Source: an uncultured Eubacterium sp.
GTDB taxonomy: Bacteria; Bacillota; Clostridia; Lachnospirales; Lachnospiraceae
Reading direction: 5' to 3'
NCBI GenBank assembly: GCA_934320655.1
Contig: CAKRFN010000012.1
Location: 1 to 64,000 of the forward strand
Length of the DNA stretch: 64,000 bases
Below, in pieces: positions 24,496 through 32,518 of the stretch. The notes below the pieces were generated by a model. It had not been told where the DNA came from. It was given only the letters and a program-made list of their open reading frames with translations, and searched no databases. Each line of letters starts with the position of its first letter. The stretch's first letter is position 1. The translations under genes and the position numbers were made by a program.

Positions 24496-25737
24496 ATGAT
24501 GAAGCACACAAAATTACGGTGTATCGGAAAAGGAATCGTCTGTCTGGTGTTTGCGGTTATGCTGGCAGTAACCGGAATCACGGCAGCTCCGGTAACGGCA
24601 CAGGCGGCAGAGACATTTGTATATGAAGATTCGGATATGATCGGACAGGGCGGATATATCTATTTTATCCGCAGACAGTATGACACCAGCACGGCGACGA
24701 TCTGCCGGAAAAAAGTATCCGACGGAAAGGTATCAAAGGTCGTGACAGAGCCGAACGGTATCATGCGGCTCGTGGTGAGCGGACAATATCTGTATTATAC
24801 GACAGTGGATGACGGCACAGGCTGGGTGATCCGGATGTGCCAGTTGGATGGCGATGATGTGCGTACACTGTGCGAGGGCACCGTCAGCTATGCCGACGCG
24901 CAGCATGTCTACGGCATCGAGGTACTTGCGAGCGGCAAACAGCGGCTGTTCTGCATGGAATACGAGACTGAGGATGTGACGCGGATCAAGACGGTCAAGG
25001 CAAAGCAGTCATTGGAATATGTGACGAATATCGGCAGTGACAGCTATTATTCGCTCTACGACCAGAAAACGGATAAGATCTCATTGTACCGTCTGAATAC
25101 GTCGAAAAATCAACTGGTACGTGTGGCAACCGATAAACGCAGTGACAATGAGTCGGCATCCCCGCTGTGCATCAGCGATGTGGCACAGTCCGGCGGCGAG
25201 CTGTATTATAATTTCGGCTCGTATGAGGGCAGCGGAAATTACTGGTACGGAACGATCTGCAAGCTGACTGTGGATGGCAAAAAAAAGACAGTGACAAAGG
25301 ATACGGCGGATGATACATTGATGCTCGGAAGCAGGGAACTGTATTTTTCAACACCGCAGGGAAATAACTATAAATATCAGTTGTCAACAGGAAAAAAGAG
25401 CAAGTATTCGCTGACGCTGCAAAAGGATGTCACATACACGATCCTCGGTGATAAAACGTACATGGCAGACACTTCAAATGCGAAAAAGATCGAGATATCC
25501 AGATTTAAATCGGGAACCGACCGTGAGACACTGACAAAGAATTTTATATCGATTTCATTCAAGCAGAAAAAGAATGTGAGCTATACCGTGAGCATCAGAC
25601 AGGTCGGTATTTACAATCTCGTATGCGTGACCGGAACGGATTTTACAGATCAAAGCTACGGCTGGCGCGGAAAGCTGACCGGTATCAACTGGTATATTAC
25701 GGACGGAGCCGGAACGGTACTCGGTTCATTTAAATAA
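24496..25737 (+). CDS. Secreted beta-propeller-like protein (DUF5050-like)
   Basis: The 413-residue protein has a signal peptide with a hydrophobic core CLVFAVMLAVTGITAAPV and cleavage after A-Q-A-A. It then shows repeated strands of the G-x-Y-I-Y-F type: GGYIYFIRR, GQYLYYTTVDDG, GGELYYNFGSYEG and SRELYFST. Each is followed by a stretch listing polar residues, such as ICRKKVSDGK. This periodicity matches the YWTD/DUF5050 beta-propeller type seen in clostridial exported proteins. It starts 19 bases after the subtilase stop and is likely co-transcribed with it. Function is unknown; a binding role at the cell surface is inferred. Confidence 0.65.
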   Translation: MMKHTKLRCIGKGIVCLVFAVMLAVTGITAAPVTAQAAETFVYEDSDMIGQGGYIYFIRRQYDTSTATICRKKVSDGKVSKVVTEPNGIMRLVVSGQYLYYTTVDDGTGWVIRMCQLDGDDVRTLCEGTVSYADAQHVYGIEVLASGKQRLFCMEYETEDVTRIKTVKAKQSLEYVTNIGSDSYYSLYDQKTDKISLYRLNTSKNQLVRVATDKRSDNESASPLCISDVAQSGGELYYNFGSYEGSGNYWYGTICKLTVDGKKKTVTKDTADDTLMLGSRELYFSTPQGNNYKYQLSTGKKSKYSLTLQKDVTYTILGDKTYMADTSNAKKIEISRFKSGTDRETLTKNFISISFKQKKNVSYTVSIRQVGIYNLVCVTGTDFTDQSYGWRGKLTGINWYITDGAGTVLGSFK

Positions 25738-25788
25738 TCGCAGCATACATACTACGAAATGATGAAAGTGGAAAGGAATAGAAACACA

Positions 25789-26688
25789 ATGGCAGATAAT
25801 CAGACACAGATAAAGGAAATCGAGCAGTTGCTGGAGGAGTACAAAAAGGGAATGACACCCGAACAGTCGCGGGAGCTTGTGGAAAAAATGAAGGAAGTAC
25901 GTTTTATCGTACCGGTTACTTTCCCGCAGGATGAGACACTTGCAGCGATGCAGGCAGAGCTGGAGCGGACTGGAAAGCCGGTCAGACTGCCGAAGGATGC
26001 CAAGCCGATCCCGGTATTGATCCAGAATCCGAATAAGGAGCATTTTCTTGCAGTCTACACAAACCTGTCACAGCTGCCGAAGGAGCATCACTCCAACGGT
26101 GTGATTGAAATGACATTTGATGCATGCATGAATTATGCGAAAAATGCAAAGAGTCCGGTATACGGTGTCGTGGTCAACCCGTTTTCGAACAACTTTGTTG
26201 TCCGCCCGCGCAAGGAGCAGCAGGTGACACCGGCGCAGTTCCATCTGCTCGCCAGAAAAAATGTGGAATATGTACTGTTTCCGCATAGCATTTATACAAA
26301 AGATAAGGCATATTTTGACAGTATCGATGCACAGACGCTGTACACGTTTTTCAAGGATCAGTATCAGAACAAGCTGCCGATGCCGTATGCGGAGAGTGAT
26401 TTTGAGGTGATGCAGCTCGGCATTGATCCCAAGCTGGATATGATCCATATTTCCATGCCGGCGAAAAAGCTGGATCAGGGAGCCTGCATCCGTATTTATG
26501 CGACATGGCATAAGGAGGCGGAGCGCCCCGGTTATTATATGATCGTCCGTGGTGAAGAAAAAGGGGACCGCAAGTGGATTTATATCCATGATAACGGCAG
26601 GACGGAGGATCTGGGTGAAGCGCCGGTAGAGAGTACAGAGATGCAGCAGGTCATGAACATGGAACTGGAGCGTTACAGTGCCAATTAA
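25789..26688 (+). CDS. SseB-family protein
   Basis: The protein of about 299 residues begins with a helical segment IEQLLEEYKKGMTPEQ. An SseB N-terminal-type domain follows at about residues 30-150: VRFIVPVTFPQ, IPVLIQNPNKEHFLAVYT and a conserved hydrophobic core through YGVVVNPFSNNFVV. The C-terminal half resembles the second SseB domain, with ADSDFEVMQLGI-like strands (here AESDFEVMQLGID) and YYMIVRGEEKGDRKW. SseB was named for enhanced serine sensitivity; in Gram-positives its role is undefined. The frame extends to 25759, but the ATG at 25789 follows GGAAAGGAA. It lies upstream of two small uncharacterised genes. Confidence 0.65.
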   Translation: MADNQTQIKEIEQLLEEYKKGMTPEQSRELVEKMKEVRFIVPVTFPQDETLAAMQAELERTGKPVRLPKDAKPIPVLIQNPNKEHFLAVYTNLSQLPKEHHSNGVIEMTFDACMNYAKNAKSPVYGVVVNPFSNNFVVRPRKEQQVTPAQFHLLARKNVEYVLFPHSIYTKDKAYFDSIDAQTLYTFFKDQYQNKLPMPYAESDFEVMQLGIDPKLDMIHISMPAKKLDQGACIRIYATWHKEAERPGYYMIVRGEEKGDRKWIYIHDNGRTEDLGEAPVESTEMQQVMNMELERYSAN

Positions 26689-26715
26689 CGAAACAGCCCG
26701 GAAGAAAGGAAACGT

Positions 26716-27309
26716 ATGGTTGGATTTATAATATGGATTGCGGTGATTGCCTACATTGTGATCCGGTGTACGAAAAATGCAAAGAAAGACCAGCGGCAGT
26801 CAAAACCGAACGTGCCCCGTAACACGAGACCACCGCAGTATTCACAGCCGCAGATGCAGGGACAGAGACCACCGCAGCAGCGGATGCCGCAGTATAACAA
26901 TCCGCAGATGCAGGGACAGCGTCCGGTCAAACAGAGCGCACCGCAGCAGGCAAAGCGCACACAGCCGCAGCCTGCAGCACAGCCGTCGATTCTGCAGAAG
27001 GCAAAGGCGAATGCGGCACAGCAGTTTGATGATGATACCAGGCCGGTGAACACAGAGGTGGAACTTGGACGTGTGCCGGTCGGTGACGAGATCATGAAAG
27101 ATAAGGCAAAGGCGCGCCATATCCACAGTGAGCATGAGGATGGACACGAGACTGAGCTGCGCAACCAGCTCGGCGTGGATGATCTTGACACCTATCACCT
27201 GATGGATGAGGTGAATGATCTGATTGTCAAGGGCTACAGCGGCAATCTGGAGTTTCAGCGTGATTTTGTCGCGGAGGCTACGGATATGCTGAACCGCATG
27301 TATGGATAA
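26716..27309 (+). CDS. Membrane-anchored protein with a Gln/Pro-rich linker
   Basis: The 197-residue protein starts with one transmembrane helix (VGFIIWIAVIAYIVIRC) and a positive flank, giving an N-out or signal-anchor topology. Residues 30-95 are very rich in Gln, Pro and Arg, with the unit PQMQGQRP present twice and variants between. The C-terminal 100 residues are acidic and helical (GNLEFQRDFVAEATDMLNRMYG) with a His-rich patch RHIHSEHEDGHE that might bind metal. No known family was recognised. It follows the SseB-like gene by 28 bases and precedes a small acidic protein gene, so the three probably form an operon. Confidence 0.65.
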   Translation: MVGFIIWIAVIAYIVIRCTKNAKKDQRQSKPNVPRNTRPPQYSQPQMQGQRPPQQRMPQYNNPQMQGQRPVKQSAPQQAKRTQPQPAAQPSILQKAKANAAQQFDDDTRPVNTEVELGRVPVGDEIMKDKAKARHIHSEHEDGHETELRNQLGVDDLDTYHLMDEVNDLIVKGYSGNLEFQRDFVAEATDMLNRMYG

Positions 27310-27341
27310 GCCGCGTTATGTCAGAATGGAAGGAAACAGCT

Positions 27342-27623
27342 ATGGAAGTAAATAAACAAAATCCGGAAACGGAAGTGGGACAGCCCACGGAGGAACGCCC
27401 GCCGCAGTTTGATGCGCTGATGGCATTTCTGGATGCGGAAACATATGAAGAAAAACTGGAGATTCTGTATCGGATGCAGTTGGATCTCAATGATTATCTG
27501 ATCGATACGATGGCGGTTGCGCTGGATGTGGTCATTCCCGAGGGGGATATTGATGACCGCTACCGGCAGTTGAAGGGATGTCTTGAGGCAAAGCGCAAAT
27601 ATGAGATCAACCGGTTCCGGTGA
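27342..27623 (+). CDS. Small acidic hypothetical protein
   Basis: The product has about 93 residues, is acidic and mainly helical, with LMAFLDAETYEEKLEILYRM followed by DDYLIDTMAVALDVVIPEGD-like segments (here NDYLIDTMAVALDVV). The ATG at 27342 follows GGAAGGAAACAGCT; an upstream in-frame ATG at 27318 precedes the ribosome binding site. It lies 32 bases after the Gln/Pro-rich membrane protein gene and is the last gene before a terminator. No function can be assigned. Confidence 0.65.
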   Translation: MEVNKQNPETEVGQPTEERPPQFDALMAFLDAETYEEKLEILYRMQLDLNDYLIDTMAVALDVVIPEGDIDDRYRQLKGCLEAKRKYEINRFR

Positions 27624-27667
27624 TCGGGCTGCGTGACAGGATCGGATCATAAATGTAATAAGGAATG

Positions 27668-27706
27668 TAAAAACGGATGTCGGGCGGCTGCCTGTCATCC
27701 GTTTTC
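27668..27706. terminator. Bidirectional terminator
   Basis: AAAACGGATG (27670-27679) pairs with CATCCGTTTT (27696-27705), with further pairing inside. It sits between the convergent hypothetical gene and the CYTH gene. Confidence 0.75.
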
Positions 27707-27731
27707 TGCTGCATAGGGAATTTTTATCCCA

Positions 27732-28175
27732 TTATTTTTTGCTCATTGTGCTGTTGTGGTAACGGCGGTCAAAGGTGACATCCTCGCCCAGCCATTCCGG
27801 AGGAACGAAAGCGTTTGCCTCATCCTCTGATGAAAACTCCACTTCCGCGAGAATGAGCGGAGCCAGATCGCCTGCAAACACATCCAGTTCCACGGTCAGC
27901 TTGTCATCGAGTGGAATCAGGTAGCGCGTTTTCTCGATGATGCGTCCGTCTGCCTTGGGTTTCAGGTGTGCGTATGCCTCGGCGGTCAGCGGGAGGTTGT
28001 ATTCCTCGCGTGCGAGCATGCCGCTGGACTTGTAGGTAAGGTAATAGTCGTCGTCCGAGCGGCGGATGCGGACAACCGGACTTGTGCACAGATAGCCCTG
28101 CTCGATCTTGTGAAAAGCGAACTGCGTCAGGTCATCCGGCAGTTCTTTCGGTAAAAATTTGCGTTCGATTTCCAT
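27732..28175 (-). CDS. CYTH-domain protein (triphosphate tunnel metalloenzyme)
   Basis: The 147-residue protein opens with MEIERKF, the E-x-E-x-K signature of the CYTH superfamily. A row of charged tunnel-lining strands follows: VVRIRRSDDDYYLTYK, RIIEKTRYLIPL and LTVELDVFAGDL. The final acidic EVEFSSEDEANAF is also typical. Small bacterial members are mostly inorganic triphosphatases, while others are class IV adenylate cyclases or thiamine-triphosphatases. The short length and the sequence favour a triphosphatase. On the minus strand AAAAGGAG precedes the ATG. A copy of the structured repeat begins about 30 bases upstream of its start. Confidence 0.88.
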   Translation of the reverse strand: MEIERKFLPKELPDDLTQFAFHKIEQGYLCTSPVVRIRRSDDDYYLTYKSSGMLAREEYNLPLTAEAYAHLKPKADGRIIEKTRYLIPLDDKLTVELDVFAGDLAPLILAEVEFSSEDEANAFVPPEWLGEDVTFDRRYHNSTMSKK

Positions 28176-28206
28176 AATAGGTACTCCTTTTCTTCTGGCT
28201 GAGCTG

Positions 28207-28560
28207 CGGTCACAACCGTATTCCGATCATCTGCTCCGGTTGCCCGCCGGTGCCTCGCTGTCTCTTCAGCCTTGGCTCGATGTTGCCATGCGGCTGGTAA
28301 TCAAATCGCTCGCACTTCGCCGGACAAAAGTCGCAGATGCCGGAAACTGTTGCACCCGCAGCCATTCACGTTACGGACATTGCGTAAACGTAGCAGCGCG
28401 AGCAAAGTCATGTCTGATTTTGCTGCCTTTGCACGATGGAGAGGAGACTCGTAACTCGTGGAAGCCTATGCTGAACACGAGTTAGGTTTTTCCGGGGCTC
28501 ATCGGAATGGTTCGTGCAATGAAAGCAAAACAGATATGCTTGCGGGAGCTGCGACCTCAT
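28207..28560 (+). repeat. Structured intergenic repeat, copy A (shorter copy)
   Basis: About 354 bases with no credible gene align along their length, on the opposite strand, with 35044-35538. Shared blocks include GCTCGCACTTCGCCGGACAA, TCTTCAG-CTTGGCTCGATGT, TAGCAGCGCGAG and TTGCGGGAGCTGCG. Between blocks the copies differ in length, as in a folded RNA. Arms 28409-28436 and 28512-28538 form a long imperfect helix that encloses a 9-bp hairpin (28452-28460/28476-28484). The left end lacks the terminal repeat seen in copy B. I do not recognise it as any known riboswitch, ribozyme or MITE. Confidence 0.7.
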
Positions 28561-28653
28561 GATAGTTTGTGGTATGTATAAAGTGTGGTCAAAAATAGCT
28601 TTGAATAGTTATAGTATATTTGAAAAATGTATGACTGTAAAGAATGCTATTTG

Positions 28654-28682
28654 TTGAAAAAATGAGCAGATTGTGAGATACT
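28654..28682 (+). promoter_or_regulatory. Candidate promoter for the DJ-1 family gene
   Basis: TTGAAA (28654-28659) and GATACT (28677-28682) are 17 bases apart. The pair lies about 85 bases upstream of the ATG at 28767, with a terminator-like hairpin in the leader. Confidence 0.45.
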
Positions 28683-28700
28683 TATACAGAATGTGAGAAT

Positions 28701-28739
28701 TTCATGCAGGGGCGCAGCTCCCGCATGAACTAATTTTTG
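28701..28739 (+). terminator. Terminator-like hairpin in the leader of the DJ-1 family gene
   Basis: TTCATGC (28701-28707) pairs with GCATGAA (28723-28729), and GGG/CCC extends the stem past a bulged A. A T-run ends at 28739. Bases 28713-28724 (CGCAGCTCCCGC) are also perfectly complementary to the 3' end of repeat copy A (28542-28553), so two alternative pairings are possible. Confidence 0.5.
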
Positions 28740-28766
28740 TATACAAAGCAGAAAAGGAGACGCGAA

Positions 28767-29324
28767 ATGAGTGATAAAAAAGTAGGAATTATGGTAGCAA
28801 ACGGATACGAGGAGATCGAGATGCTGACAGTCGTTGACATCCTGCGCCGGGCAGGGCTGACCTGCGACATTATTTCGGTGACAGGCGAGCAGGCACTGAC
28901 CAGCTCCCACCGGGTAACGGTACTGGCAGATGTATTGTATGAGGATGCGGACTTTGACAGCTACGATGCACTGGCAATCCCCGGAGGCATGCCGGGCACG
29001 ATCAATCTCGGAGAGCACGCAGGCGTATGTGAGCAGTTGCAGCGTGCCTGTGCACAGGGCAAACTCATCGCTGCGATCTGTGCGGCACCGACCGTATTCG
29101 GCAAGCTGGGACTGTTGCAGGGCAAAAAAGCGATTTGCTTCCCCGGCATGGAAGACCAGCTCACCGGTGCAGAAGTGACCTGCGAACCGGTTGTCCGCGA
29201 CGGCAACATCATCACGAGCCGCGGTATGGGAACCGCGATCGACTTCGGTCTGGCGATCCTTTCCTATTTCGAGGACGAAGCCACCGTGGAAGCACTGGCG
29301 AAAAAGATCGTGTACCACGCATAG
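28767..29324 (+). CDS. DJ-1/ThiJ/PfpI family protein
   Basis: The protein of about 185 residues has the DJ-1 class I glutamine-amidotransferase-like fold. MVANGYEEIEMLTVVDILRR contains the conserved Glu near residue 16, DALAIPGGMPG is the glycine turn, and IAAICAAPTVFG is the nucleophile elbow with its reactive Cys near residue 103. The C-terminal SRGMGTAIDFGLAILSYF is typical. Members act in oxidative and carbonyl stress responses or as glyoxalase/deglycase enzymes; which applies here is not visible. AAAAGGAG precedes the ATG at 28767; the frame is open from 28737 but without a ribosome binding site. Confidence 0.92.
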   Translation: MSDKKVGIMVANGYEEIEMLTVVDILRRAGLTCDIISVTGEQALTSSHRVTVLADVLYEDADFDSYDALAIPGGMPGTINLGEHAGVCEQLQRACAQGKLIAAICAAPTVFGKLGLLQGKKAICFPGMEDQLTGAEVTCEPVVRDGNIITSRGMGTAIDFGLAILSYFEDEATVEALAKKIVYHA

Positions 29325-29352
29325 CAGCAGGCACAGGCATGGGGGGTAGGAT

Positions 29353-30147
29353 ATGAGTAATACCGACAAAAACAAGCAGAAACAAAAAAAGCCGTACCGT
29401 GCAGCGCAGGATCAGATCGCGCGCACCGGCGGGCATCTGGGCACGATTTTTCTGACCGCGGTCGCGGCACTGTTTATACTTGTAGGCAGCGTCATGCTGT
29501 TTGTGGACGGTGTACAGGAGCAGTATCTCGTCTATATGATCAGTGCGCTGCTGATTGCACTCGGCATCGGTTTAATCGTCAAATATTTTGTGACCGAGGC
29601 ATACCGGAGCATGCATGACTACAGCTTTTCGGGCGGCGCGCTGATCGTGATCTTAGGCGGCAGTGCACTTGCACGTGCCAAAGAGCTGACCGGACAGATC
29701 AGCGTGCTTGCAGGTCTGCTCGTGCTGGCGGTAGCGGTTGTCATGCTGCAACAGGCATTGCAGATGCATATTATGCGCAAAAGCGTGTGGCCGGTCGTGC
29801 TGACGATCGCGGTCGTGACACTGCTGGCAGCCGTCGTATTACTGTTTGACCTCCGTTTTCTCACCGGAACAATCGATAAAATCGCATATTGGATACTGCT
29901 GATCGCCGGAATACTGACACTGCTTTGCATGGTGATCTCAGCCATCGGTGTCAAGCTGTTTCTGCATCAGGAGAAGGATGAACTCGTGCGCAGGCAGAAG
30001 GAACAGCAGCTTGCGTTTGCGCGCGCCATCGATCAGGATCGTCTGGAGCAGAAAATGAAGCGGATTGAGCAGCAGGAGAGAAACGGACAGGCAGATACCC
30101 CCGCTGAGCCCGGGGATACATTGGACACGGAAACGCAGAGTATCTGA
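29353..30147 (+). CDS. Multi-pass membrane protein, HdeD/DUF308-like
   Basis: The 264-residue protein has about six transmembrane helices in pairs: LGTIFLTAVAALFILVGSVM, LVYMISALLIALGIGLIV, GGALIVILGGSALA, VLAGLLVLAVAVVMLQQAL, VVLTIAVVTLLAAVVLL and AYWILLIAGILTLLCMVIS. The paired short G-rich repeats recall DUF308/HdeD proteins. The C-terminal 60 residues are a charged, Glu/Gln-rich cytoplasmic helix (RRQKEQQLAFARAIDQDR). It begins 28 bases after the DJ-1 gene. Function is unknown; a stress-related membrane role is only suggested by the family. Confidence 0.6.
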   Translation: MSNTDKNKQKQKKPYRAAQDQIARTGGHLGTIFLTAVAALFILVGSVMLFVDGVQEQYLVYMISALLIALGIGLIVKYFVTEAYRSMHDYSFSGGALIVILGGSALARAKELTGQISVLAGLLVLAVAVVMLQQALQMHIMRKSVWPVVLTIAVVTLLAAVVLLFDLRFLTGTIDKIAYWILLIAGILTLLCMVISAIGVKLFLHQEKDELVRRQKEQQLAFARAIDQDRLEQKMKRIEQQERNGQADTPAEPGDTLDTETQSI

Positions 30148-30155
30148 CATGGAAG

Positions 30156-30203
30156 GGAAACCCACTGCATATAATAAAGCAACTGTATGTAAGTGGGTTT
30201 TTT
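30156..30203 (+). terminator. Terminator immediately before the deacetylase gene
   Basis: AAACCCACT (30158-30166) pairs with AGTGGGTTT (30192-30200), followed by T to 30203. The next in-frame ATG of the deacetylase gene begins at 30204. Confidence 0.75.
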
Positions 30204-30971
30204 ATGCATTTTGGTGATCGTAGGAAAATGCAATATAAGGTGTTGCGCGGGCTGCTGCTGTTTGCTGTCTCGCTGGCAGCCGGCGTGTTGGCGGCGGTTA
30301 TCGCGGAACATTGTGTGCAGGCGACGGAACCTGTGGACAATGAAGTGCAGACCGGGGATGCAGGCATGGATGATGAAGCCGTAGCAGCATTCGGTGGAAG
30401 ACAGAGCGATGAACTGACAAAAAAGGTGGCGCTCACATTTGACGACGGACCGAATCCGGATTATACGCCGGAGCTGCTGGATGAACTGAAAAAGCGCGGT
30501 GTGCCCGCAACGTTTTTTGTGCTGGGTGCAGAGGTAGAGCAGTATCCGGAGCTGGTTCGCCGTGCCAGTGAGGAGGGGCATCTGATCGGTGTACATTCTT
30601 ACAAACATGTCAATCTGCGCCAGTTGAGTGACCAGCAGGCGGTGGAGCAGGTGAACCACACCAATGAGGCGATCCATGCTGCCTGCGGACAGTATGCGAG
30701 CTACATCCGGCCGCCGTATGGCTGCTGGAAAGAGGATCTGGATTATGAGGTGCAGATGGTTGAGGTGCTGTGGGACATCGATCCGAGGGACTGGGCGACG
30801 ACCAGCGCGGATCTGGTTGTGCAGCGGGTCTTGCAGGATGTAGAGGAAAACAGCATTATTTTATTGCATGATGCGTCGGAGTCCTCGGTGCGGGCGGCAT
30901 GTATGATCATTGACCGGCTGCAGGCACAGGGGTATACCTTTGTGACGGTCGAGGAACTGCTGATGGAGTGA
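30204..30971 (+). CDS. Polysaccharide deacetylase (NodB-like, carbohydrate esterase 4)
   Basis: The 255-residue protein has an N-terminal membrane anchor (VLRGLLLFAVSLAAGVLAAV), a 35-residue linker and a NodB domain. Motif 1 is ALTFDDGPNPDYTPELL, with catalytic Asp and metal Asp. Motif 2 is GVHSYKHVNL (H-x-x-x-H), motif 3 is RPPYG, and the C-terminal motif is ILLHDASES. It probably deacetylates peptidoglycan N-acetylglucosamine or related polymer outside the membrane, which gives lysozyme resistance. The start is uncertain: the ATG at 30204 directly abuts a terminator T-run, while the in-frame ATG at 30228 has a short-spaced TAGGA. Either gives the same anchor. Confidence 0.92.
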   Translation: MHFGDRRKMQYKVLRGLLLFAVSLAAGVLAAVIAEHCVQATEPVDNEVQTGDAGMDDEAVAAFGGRQSDELTKKVALTFDDGPNPDYTPELLDELKKRGVPATFFVLGAEVEQYPELVRRASEEGHLIGVHSYKHVNLRQLSDQQAVEQVNHTNEAIHAACGQYASYIRPPYGCWKEDLDYEVQMVEVLWDIDPRDWATTSADLVVQRVLQDVEENSIILLHDASESSVRAACMIIDRLQAQGYTFVTVEELLME

Positions 30972-31073
30972 TTTTGTGAATAATGAATTTGCACAAACCT
31001 AAATCTTGCAAAACACATCTTCTCATCAATCATCACAAAAAGTTCGATTTTTAAAAAAAGTGCCTTAAAATAC

Positions 31074-31102
31074 TTGAAAAATAAGGTAATATCATGTATC
31101 TT
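31074..31102 (+). promoter_or_regulatory. Candidate promoter for rarA
   Basis: TTGAAA (31074-31079), 17 bases, TATCTT (31097-31102). It lies 70 bases upstream of the GTG start at 31172. Confidence 0.45.
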
Positions 31103-31171
31103 TGTAAAAGACGTCGGAAAACGTTTATGAATTTTTGAACAAGGAAAACTGCAAAACGGAGGAAATCGTCA

Positions 31172-32518
31172 GTGGATTTATTCGATTACATGCGGGAAAA
31201 GAATATGGAGCAGGAATCGCCGCTGGCATCACGGATGCGGCCGACGACGCTCGATGAGGTCGTCGGACAGGAGCATATCATCGGAAAAGACCGCCTGCTG
31301 TATCGTGCGATCCGCGCGGACAAGCTGCAGTCGATCATTTTCTATGGGCCGCCGGGCACCGGCAAGACGACGCTGGCAAAGGTCATTGCACATACGACCA
31401 GTGCTGCATTTACACAGTTGAATGCCACATCTGCCGGAAAAAAGGATATGGAAGAGGTTGTGGCGCAGGCGAAAAACAATCAGGGCATGTATGGGAAAAA
31501 GACGATTCTGTTTATCGACGAGATCCATCGTTTTAACAAAGGTCAGCAGGACTATCTGCTGCCGTTTGTGGAGGACGGAACCGTGATCCTCATCGGGGCG
31601 ACGACGGAAAATCCCTACTTTGAAGTGAACGGCGCGCTTTTGTCCAGATCGATTATTTTCGAGCTGAAGCCGCTGACAAAGGACAATATCCGTGTGCTGC
31701 TGCGCCGCGCAGTTACAGACTGCGAAAAGGGCATGGGCAGCTATGGGGCGGTGTTGGATGCGGATGCGGAAGAATTTCTGGCAGACCTCGCAAACGGGGA
31801 TGCGCGTTCGGCATTGACGGCGATCGAGCTTGGGATTCTCACGACGGAGCCGGATGCGGCGGACGGAAAAATTCATATTACGCTGGATGTCGCACAGGAA
31901 TGTATCCAGAAACGGGTACTGAAATACGATAAAAACGGAGATAATCATTATGATACGATCTCCGCATTTATAAAGAGCATGCGTGGCTCCGACCCGGACG
32001 CGGCAGTGTATTATCTGGCGCGGATGCTGTATGCGGGTGAGGATGTCAGGTTTATCGCCAGACGCATGATGATCTGCGCGTCGGAGGATGTGGGAAATGC
32101 AGATCCACAGGCATTGCAGGTCGCCACGGCAGCGGCGCTCGCGGTCGAGCGGGTCGGTATGCCGGAGGCACAGATCATTTTGTCGCAGGCAGTCAGCTAC
32201 ATTGCCAGCGCGCCAAAGAGCAACGCGGCGTGTGAGGCGATCAGCAGGGCGATGGATGTGGTCGCGCATACAAAGACACCGCCGGTGCCGGTACATTTAC
32301 AGGATGCACATTACAAATCATCCGGAAAACTCGGACACGGCGTGGGGTATAAATATGCACATGCATATCCCCATCATTATGCCGCCCAGCAGTATCTGCC
32401 GGATGGACTGGAACAGGAGACATTTTACGAACCGTCTGACAATGGCTATGAGCAGACGATTCGGGAATATTTAAACAATGTAAAACGCTGGAAGCGTGAA
32501 CAGGAGGAACAGGAATGA
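31172..32518 (+). CDS. rarA: Replication-associated recombination protein RarA (MgsA-type AAA+ ATPase)
   Basis: The 448-residue clamp-loader-like ATPase acts at stalled replication forks. The N-terminal SPLASRMRPTTLDEVVGQEH is the family hallmark. Walker A is GPPGTGKTTLAKVIA, Walker B is LFIDEIHRFNKGQQD, sensor 1 is GATTENPYFEV, and LLSRS follows. The C-terminal tetramerisation region has VGMPEAQIILSQAVSYIA and GHGVGYKYAHAYP. It starts with GTG behind CGGAGGAAA. The following aminotransferase gene overlaps its stop by four bases (ATGA). Confidence 0.95.
   Translation: MDLFDYMREKNMEQESPLASRMRPTTLDEVVGQEHIIGKDRLLYRAIRADKLQSIIFYGPPGTGKTTLAKVIAHTTSAAFTQLNATSAGKKDMEEVVAQAKNNQGMYGKKTILFIDEIHRFNKGQQDYLLPFVEDGTVILIGATTENPYFEVNGALLSRSIIFELKPLTKDNIRVLLRRAVTDCEKGMGSYGAVLDADAEEFLADLANGDARSALTAIELGILTTEPDAADGKIHITLDVAQECIQKRVLKYDKNGDNHYDTISAFIKSMRGSDPDAAVYYLARMLYAGEDVRFIARRMMICASEDVGNADPQALQVATAAALAVERVGMPEAQIILSQAVSYIASAPKSNAACEAISRAMDVVAHTKTPPVPVHLQDAHYKSSGKLGHGVGYKYAHAYPHHYAAQQYLPDGLEQETFYEPSDNGYEQTIREYLNNVKRWKREQEEQE

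Noticed and set aside
28159..28485. A 108-codon open frame running through repeat copy A
   Set aside because: The frame is not kept in copy B, where insertions and deletions shift it, and its start lacks a ribosome binding site. Structure, not protein, appears conserved.
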